Shown: piece after piece, positions 58,430 through 64,000 of the stretch
Layout: each line of letters begins with the position of its first letter
How positions within the stretch are numbered: the stretch's first letter is position 1
From: Chlorops oryzae
Lineage: Eukaryota > Arthropoda > Insecta > Diptera > Chloropidae
NCBI GenBank assembly: GCA_020466095.1
Contig: CM035806.1
Span: forward strand, 65,025,587 to 65,089,586
DNA: 64,000 bases
Direction: 5' to 3'
Program-made: the position numbers and the translations under genes
The notes under the pieces: model-generated
The model's input: the letters and a program-made list of their open reading frames with translations, nothing else
What the model was told of the DNA's origin: nothing
Database searches by the model: none

Positions 58430-58682
58430 AAAATTTTGCTCGCGAATTCAAAAACGAACAGTTCGCATAGCGAGCATTTTTCTGTTCGCGAACGGAATTA
58501 TTCCATTCTCTAAAAAAAACTCGATTCCGTTCGTTGGCGAACGAATTGAAAAAATTCAGTTCGCAGGTATGGATTGTGCTCGCGAATAGAAAAACGAATG
58601 GATCGCGTTGCGAGTCGTAAAATGAAGAAGAACTGAATTTTTCGGTTCGCGAACGGAATTTTTCCGTACCCTGCATAAAAGT
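58430..58682. repeat. TTCGCGAACGG-rich palindromic repeat
   Basis: Inverted and direct copies of GTTCGCGAACGGAATT and GCTCGCGAAT alternate over 250 bp, bounded by CAGGTAGAAAATTTTG and, complemented, CAGGGTACGGAAAAATTCC. Probably a small TIR element; no clean duplication. Confidence 0.5.
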
Positions 58683-59633
58683 AACATTGATAAATGTTAA
58701 AATCAGTCCCTGTTGGTACCTAATATGATATAAATACATATAATTCCCATTGCACTTGACTCGAATAATGTAATCATTCAATTCGAGTCAGTGGCTAAAA
58801 GAACTGAAACACCATCGAAAATGCTGAAATGGTATCTAAAGATTTGACTGGCCAGTCACAAGCCACTGGCCGCTGATCTTTAAAGATCAAATTATACGGT
58901 CTTGGAGCTCTGTCGAATGCGTAGTCGCAAAGCTATTTATTAATAACTTTAAGCATTGGCCTATGTAGAGGGATGGGGGTAAGGAGATGAATGCGACTTC
59001 CCTTCACCCGCTCACATCGTTTAAAAGAGGACAGTGACTGATAAAAATAATTGAACTTTTTGCCTTTTGTGTTTTCTTTGTGAAGCCTATACCAGCGCCT
59101 CCCCCCGCCCCCATTCCATGAAATTGTTACTACGTCTATGATGGCGAAAATTTATTTATTCTGTTAATAGAGAAAGAAAAAAAAATAGTTAATGAGTCTT
59201 GTACTAAACATCGAGATGTAAATTGCCTTTGAGTGGCCAGCTGGGAAAACTGGTAACTTTAAAAGGAGTTTACGCTTTAAGTCAGTCGTTGTAGTTTGTT
59301 ATGTTCTGTTAAATACCAAAGATATTTGCGCAGCCAATTTTAATTTATAGCTTTATGTCAAAGTAAGTAACTAGAGTATTTTTGGGGTGACATTAAAAGT
59401 GAATTTTGTGTTTTTTTTTTTTGATTTTTTATTTTATTATTTGAATTTATTTTTTCTTTGGTTTGTCGGTAGTTGGTTTAATAAATTTTTAGGTGATTGG
59501 GGAATGAATTGGTTCTATGTGGGCTTGTTTAATTTATATTTCCGCGGAACCTATTGACAAGATATATAAGACAAGTGAAATTCCGTTGCTCTTGTGCTTG
59601 CAAAGATAAATTCAAAAATTAAATAAATAAATA
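58683..59633. other. Intergenic DNA
   Basis: No gene or bounded repeat recognised. A poly-T tract lies at 59410-59421. Confidence 0.45.
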
Positions 59634-61254
59634 CACTCCCGCTCATTTGAATAGGTTTGAAATATTTTTCATGTATAAGCATGTTTCGTTCAGGCTGTGT
59701 TTCAATTATATGGTCTTTCTGTATGTGTATTGAGAGGTCAATCATTTACCAACAACTGTGGAAAAAATCATAACATAATGACCACCCGTTTAGATGATAT
59801 GGTTACTTTTGTAAAAAATTACAAAAAAATCTTTCAATTTTTCGGCTCATTTGAATAGGTTCATCAGAAGTAAAAATAAAATAAATATTTAAATATCAAA
59901 TTTTTTTATGATTTTTTATTTTAATATTGTTAATTGAACATATTTTAAAGCACTACTAGTGCGTGGATCCTCCATGTTTTGAAATTGTTTCAAATACTCG
60001 CTGTGGAATAGATTCGTATAACTTTTGCAGAAAGTTAAGTGAAATTTCTGCCCAAGCTTTTTGAATACCTTCTTTGAGGAGCTCCGTTGTTTCATATTGC
60101 TTTCCCGAGTCATAAACTTTTCGTGCAAGTAAGCCCCAAACGTTTTCTATGATGTTGAGGTCTGAAGACTATGGAGGCCAGTTTATTAACTGGATACCTT
60201 GGCTCTTAATCCACTCCTTGACAACTTTAGCAGTATGAATGGGTACATTATCATGCTGGAATCTCCAAGACAATGGTCCAAAAATTTCAGAAATGTTAAG
60301 AAAAGCATTCTGAATCACATTTTTATAGCTAATTCCGTTCTAGAAATAAGAAAATGTAGTTCGATAGTTCTATAATAGGAAATGGCACCCCACACCATTA
60401 CACTGCGACTCAGGTACTGCTCTTCCTTACGCAAGTCATGGAAGTAATAGTTATGCCCATCTGGTCCTTCCAGATTGAACTTTTTTTCGTCGGAAAATAC
60501 AACGTTTTTCCATTGGTTATCCCAAGACATGTGTTGTCGATAAAAATGCATCCGTGCTTCATTACGAGCTACGTTAAGTGGTGTTTTTTTTTAAGTTTGA
60601 GCCTCTTTAAATGTTTAGCAGCCTGTATGACGCGTTTAACGGTTGCTAAGCTAGCTTTAACACGCGTAATTTCTTTAATTTTTGCAGCACTGTGATGAGA
60701 ATTCGACGCCTTCCTTTGGATAAGTCTTCTTTCTGCGGCAGTTGTAGCTTTATGAGTTCTTCCTTTCATGTTTTTTCCATAATTAGACTCATTCCTTAAA
60801 ATCCTGCTTACTACATTTTGGCTTCGTCCAATTATTGCGGCAATATTTGCGTGAATTAAACCACTTTCCTTATAAGCTTGGATTTTGCCTTTTTCTGCTT
60901 CAGTCAAGACTTTTCCGCATCCCATTTTTGTTTTTTTCATAAATTGTCAAAGTGTTGTAACGAAATTTTGATATATGTTAACGGTCTTTAAGCGCCCCTC
61001 ACACTAAATTAAAAATAACGCTAATGAACCTATTCAAATGAGCCGAAAAATTGAACGATTTTTTTGTAATTTTTTACAAAATTAACCATATCATCTAAAC
61101 GGGTGGTCATTATGTTATGACTTTTTCCACAGTTGTTGGTAAATGATTGACCTCTCAATACACATACAGAAAGACCATATAATTGAAACACGTCCTGAAC
61201 GAGATATGCTTATACATGAAACATATTTCAAACCTATTCAAATGAGCGGGAGTG
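59634..61254. mobile_element. Tc3-like Tc1/mariner transposon, decayed
   Basis: Inverted repeats of about 225 bp start CACTCCCGCTCATTTGAATA at 59634 and end with the complement at 61254; TA lies at both sides (59632-59633 and 61255-61256). The word CTCATTTGAATAGG occurs at the tip and again at the inner border of each inverted repeat (about 59843 and 61030), a two-site layout as in Tc3. The single gene is a broken transposase. Confidence 0.93.
59956..60940 (-). pseudogene. Tc3-like transposase, two frameshifts and one stop
   Basis: Starts at ATG 60940 with a helix-turn-helix N-terminus (GKVLTEAEKGKIQAYKES, then IIGRSQNVVSRILR). Catalytic regions are visible: VVFSDEKKFNLEGPDGH (first Asp), RFQHDNVPIHT (second Asp) and SSDLNIIENVWG (Glu). 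Frame changes lie near the A-run at about 60590 and near 60345, and a TAG interrupts after NWPP at 60171-60169. It ends at TAG 59958-59956. All catalytic residues are still present, so decay is recent, but the copy is inactive. Confidence 0.92.
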
Positions 61255-61256
61255 TA

Positions 61257-62333
61257 AATAGAATCGGCCCCTTTAAATAGAGACGAAATCGATTTATGTT
61301 AAAGCCGAGCGATTTCCTCCATTGTCTGTGGGTAATAAATCCGATCGGTGTGCGTGAATATTTTTAAACCACAGACAGCCATTCATGAAATTTTTATTCA
61401 AAGTTTCGCTTACTGAAGAATTGGGGCCCTCATTAGACAGAGTGAGAGAAAGTAAGACATTGAGAGAACGAGAAATAGAGAGAGCAAAAGCAAGCAAAAG
61501 ACGGATGTAGAATCACAATACCATAATCTTGTTTTATTCATCCCCAGACAAATCGAGCTATAAAATGGTGAATGCAAGAGTTTATGCCTGAGTACGTTAG
61601 GGGTTAATGTCAGACCAGGCGAGAATTGAAGCTGTAAGGTACTAAAACTTCATAACACTTGAAGCTATGTATTCCTAAAGATGAGCTGCATGAATATTTT
61701 TTAATCGGTTTTTAATTCCTACCATTTGGATCTTCTAGTTCAGGGTTTCCCAAACATTTCATCCCCTCGGTTCTTTGTGCTAAGACTCTAGTTCTAGAAC
61801 ACTTTAATCTCTATTTACATTAGATTATTGAGAGACTGAAGAAGGCCCTTAAAATCTGTACCGACGAGAGTATTTTATTCGTCCGAGGTCGAAAGAAGAC
61901 GAAAGTTCCATCGAATCAAATTTTGGAATAACTGCTTTAAGCGTTTTGTTAGATTAGGTTTCAGCATTGAAATTTTTATGATCTTTAAATTGTGCCTTAA
62001 TCAAGACTATTAATCCCTTTAGTTATCGGCACGTGGCACCGGTTAGGCCGATTAGTAATCGCAATTACTAATTTGTGAAAGATCTTTCCGCGTTCCGTTT
62101 TGCTTTCAATGGCAATTAAAAGTTCTTTGTTCGATTGATTACAAATATGTATCTAAGAAAACAAAAAACAAACTACTTTTTAATGGACAATAAACCACTT
62201 TGCGGCACTTGAGAACGATAGCCGAGCGTTCGAGGCGTTAATAGTTAATCTAATTTGAGAATTCGATCTATGATAATGACGACGACATTCTAAATACTCT
62301 TGTGGGACATTTTTATCCAATTTGATGTAATGT
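61257..62333. other. Upstream intergenic region of the lipase gene
   Basis: No gene seen; short frames lack support. TGATAATG (62271) and other GATA words become frequent towards the promoter. Confidence 0.45.
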
Positions 62334-62402
62334 GATAAGATAGAGATAGGTTCGGCAAAAAGAGTATATAAAACGACCAGTATCGATCAACCGACGGTCA
62401 GT
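62334..62402 (+). promoter_or_regulatory. Lipase core promoter with GATA sites
   Basis: GTGATAAGATAGAGATAGG (62333-62351) packs three GATA words, of which TGATAA and AGATAG fit the WGATAR consensus. TATATAAA follows at 62365-62372 and an initiator-like TCAGTC at 62398-62403, about 33 bp downstream, a normal TATA-to-start distance. Fly gut lipase genes are commonly driven by GATA factors, which is the inferred control here. Confidence 0.7.
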
Positions 62403-62448
62403 CTATAAACGAAAAAATTCTTGACTTGAAACGAAGGAACAACTAACC

Positions 62449-63474
62449 ATGAAAACAATTCCGGTCGCACTTCTTTTGGCAGCTATTGTTGTTTGTGCCG
62501 CATCGGCATTTCCCACTGAGGAGTATCGCAATGCCTCTGGGTGGCATGTCCCGCAAGAAGATGGCTCCTTGAAATGGATGGCCGAAGAAGAGTTCATAAG
62601 CATTTCATCCATGTTCAAGTCGGATAACTCACCATCGGAGGTTATCTTTCACTTGTACACCCACAATAATCCAACTACACCGGAAACTCTTGTGACGGGC
62701 GAAGTGAAAACGGTGCAAAATTCCTATTTCGATAATTCCCAGCCCACCCACTTTATTATCCATGGCTGGATGAGTCAAGGCGATACTGACTTGTGCTGTG
62801 GAATTCGTGACGCCCTACTCGCCGTTCAACCGTACAACGTTATCTGTGTTGATTGGAGGTATCGGGCACAGACGATTAACTATGCTGACTCGGTGTTGCG
62901 TGTACCGGGTATCGGTAAGAAGGTTGCCAATATGATTGATTTTCTGCACCAGGACAGTGGAATGTCGTTTGATACTCTGTATGTTACCGGTCACAGCTTG
63001 GGTGCCCATGTCGCTGGTTACGCTGGCAAGAATGTGAAGAACGGACGTATTGCACAAATCGTTGGCTTGGATCCCGCTCTGCCGATGTATAGTTACGGTA
63101 AACCTAATACGCGCTTAAATCACAATGATGCCGCATACGTTGAGACCATTCAAACCAATGGTGGTCTCTTGGGCTTCCTACAACCGATTGGCGAATGTTC
63201 TTTCTATCCGAATGGTGGTAAATCGCAGCCCGGCTGTGGTCTGGATCTCGCCGGAGCTTGTTCCCATAAACGTTCCTATTGGTATTACATGGAAGCGATT
63301 CGTAAGAACAATTTCCCATCGATGAAGTGCGATGGCTATAAGGATGCGACCAAAAAGAAGTGCGAGAGCACATACTCATCTGTTCGAATGGGAGCTGCGA
63401 CCAATTTCGTTAATGCACGGGGACAGTATTATGTTCCAGTGAATAAGAAGTCTCCCTATGGAATGGGAGTGTAG
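62449..63474 (+). CDS. Secreted pancreatic-lipase-family enzyme
   Basis: A single-exon 341-residue protein. Residues 1-20 are a signal peptide (hydrophobic LLLAAIVVCAASA before FPTEE), so it is secreted. The alpha/beta-hydrolase core shows HFIIHGW (oxyanion region, 101-107), GHSLGAHVAG with nucleophile Ser183, VGLDPALP with Asp208 and CSHKRS with His273, a complete catalytic triad. Paired cysteines fit the family. The short lid region between Cys250 and Cys271 (CSFYPNGG...PGC) suggests phospholipase A1-like or digestive lipases of flies rather than pancreatic lipase proper. Unlike yolk proteins of the same family, the Ser is retained. Likely role: digestion of dietary lipid in the gut lumen. 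AATAAA lies at 63546-63551. Confidence 0.93.
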   Translation: MKTIPVALLLAAIVVCAASAFPTEEYRNASGWHVPQEDGSLKWMAEEEFISISSMFKSDNSPSEVIFHLYTHNNPTTPETLVTGEVKTVQNSYFDNSQPTHFIIHGWMSQGDTDLCCGIRDALLAVQPYNVICVDWRYRAQTINYADSVLRVPGIGKKVANMIDFLHQDSGMSFDTLYVTGHSLGAHVAGYAGKNVKNGRIAQIVGLDPALPMYSYGKPNTRLNHNDAAYVETIQTNGGLLGFLQPIGECSFYPNGGKSQPGCGLDLAGACSHKRSYWYYMEAIRKNNFPSMKCDGYKDATKKKCESTYSSVRMGAATNFVNARGQYYVPVNKKSPYGMGV

Positions 63475-63689
63475 ATAATCGTATTGACGATTCGAATCAC
63501 TTCCAAATGAAAAGCATTACAAGAAATAGTATGCAAAAAATAGTAAATAAAAAAAAAGATTATTAAATTTTCCAGTATCAGCTGAATTGTAATTTCCCAG
63601 CAAAACAATTGTGGAAGAACTTTTCGTGTAGGTAGAGACCAAAATAGTGAATGTGGCATTGATGCATATGCTTTAAGTAAAGTTTTTAT

Positions 63690-64000
63690 GACAGTCAATT
63701 CAGAGTCTAACAGTGCATCTTTTCATCTAAATGATAGTCTGGTATTTAATCATACCAATCGGTTCAATTTTCAAATGGCTAGTGATAGTGATATGTTTGC
63801 AATCGACTTGATGAAAAGTTATTTGTATCAGTGATTGCAGAAGGTAATTTCTAATGGCAGACTATCAGAGCAAGGCTCTATTTTGGGTCCTATTTTATTT
63901 ACCTTGTTTATTAATGATATCATTCACTGTAGCAAGTATGTCTCTATCCACTTAGGTATATGCTGATGATGCTGAAATATACTTATCGAAACCAATAGGT
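63690..64000 (+). pseudogene. LINE reverse transcriptase fragment
   Basis: The plus strand reads GSILGPILFTLFINDI, then after a one-base frame change near 63959 YADDAEIYLSKPIG, the catalytic box of a Jockey/I-type reverse transcriptase. Upstream (about 63780-63860) shorter pieces such as FNFQMASDSD are less certain. The fragment runs off the right edge. Confidence 0.8.

Noticed and set aside
62449..63474. Yolk protein assignment for the lipase-family gene
   Set aside because: Yolk proteins lack the catalytic Ser; here GHSLG is intact with Asp and His, so an enzyme is more likely.

Overview
This window looks like nuclear DNA of a brachyceran fly. The evidence is short spliced introns, a wunen-type lipid phosphatase, a dipteran-style secreted lipase with a TATA/initiator promoter, a LOA-clade LINE, and repeats resembling DINE-1/INE-1 (Helentron-type) elements with GTCY microsatellites. 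The species cannot be named from the sequence. Composition is AT-rich, and more than half of the window is intergenic or repeat DNA.

Host genes, left to right: the first coding exon of a Cdk4/6-like kinase on the minus strand (661-757, the rest lies before base 1); an eight-exon coiled-coil gene on the plus strand, probably a CFAP53-type flagellar protein (7018-8741); an unrecognised minus-strand gene or pseudogene with a spliced frame interrupted by one TGA (28385-29002); a five-exon wunen-like lipid phosphate phosphatase on the plus strand (48289-53815), whose 4.1-kb first intron is filled with nested transposons; a four-exon acyl-CoA synthetase of the AMP-binding family on the minus strand (54200-56688), tail to tail with wunen; and an intron-less secreted lipase (62449-63474) with GATA sites, TATA box and initiator.

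Mobile DNA dominates the rest. An apparently intact two-gene PIF/Harbinger transposon (3583-6132, TAA target duplication) sits inside a foldback-like element (2954-6385, 8-bp duplication). Two more elements with the same CAGGGACC-type ends and 8-bp duplications occur at 45246-46011 and 50373-52049; the latter carries two further MITEs, one of which contains a tRNA-like sequence. Other elements with target duplications read directly include a 1-kb perfect-looking hairpin (9161-10158), small hAT-like MITEs (10435-10681, 17539-17772), several TWA-flanked palindromic elements, TA-flanked elements and a decayed Tc3-like transposon (59634-61254). A 5-kb LOA-type LINE (32531-37550) has ORF1 and endonuclease in one frame and several frameshifts in the reverse transcriptase. 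DINE-like elements occur in two sequence families; in one of them the microsatellite core has grown into a 1-kb CATC minisatellite (11466-12500).

No bacterial-type operons, CRISPR arrays or viral genes were seen. The most unusual signals are the foldback-like CAGGGACC family, the tRNA-like sequence inside a MITE, the kilobase hairpin, and the unknown gene with an in-frame TGA.
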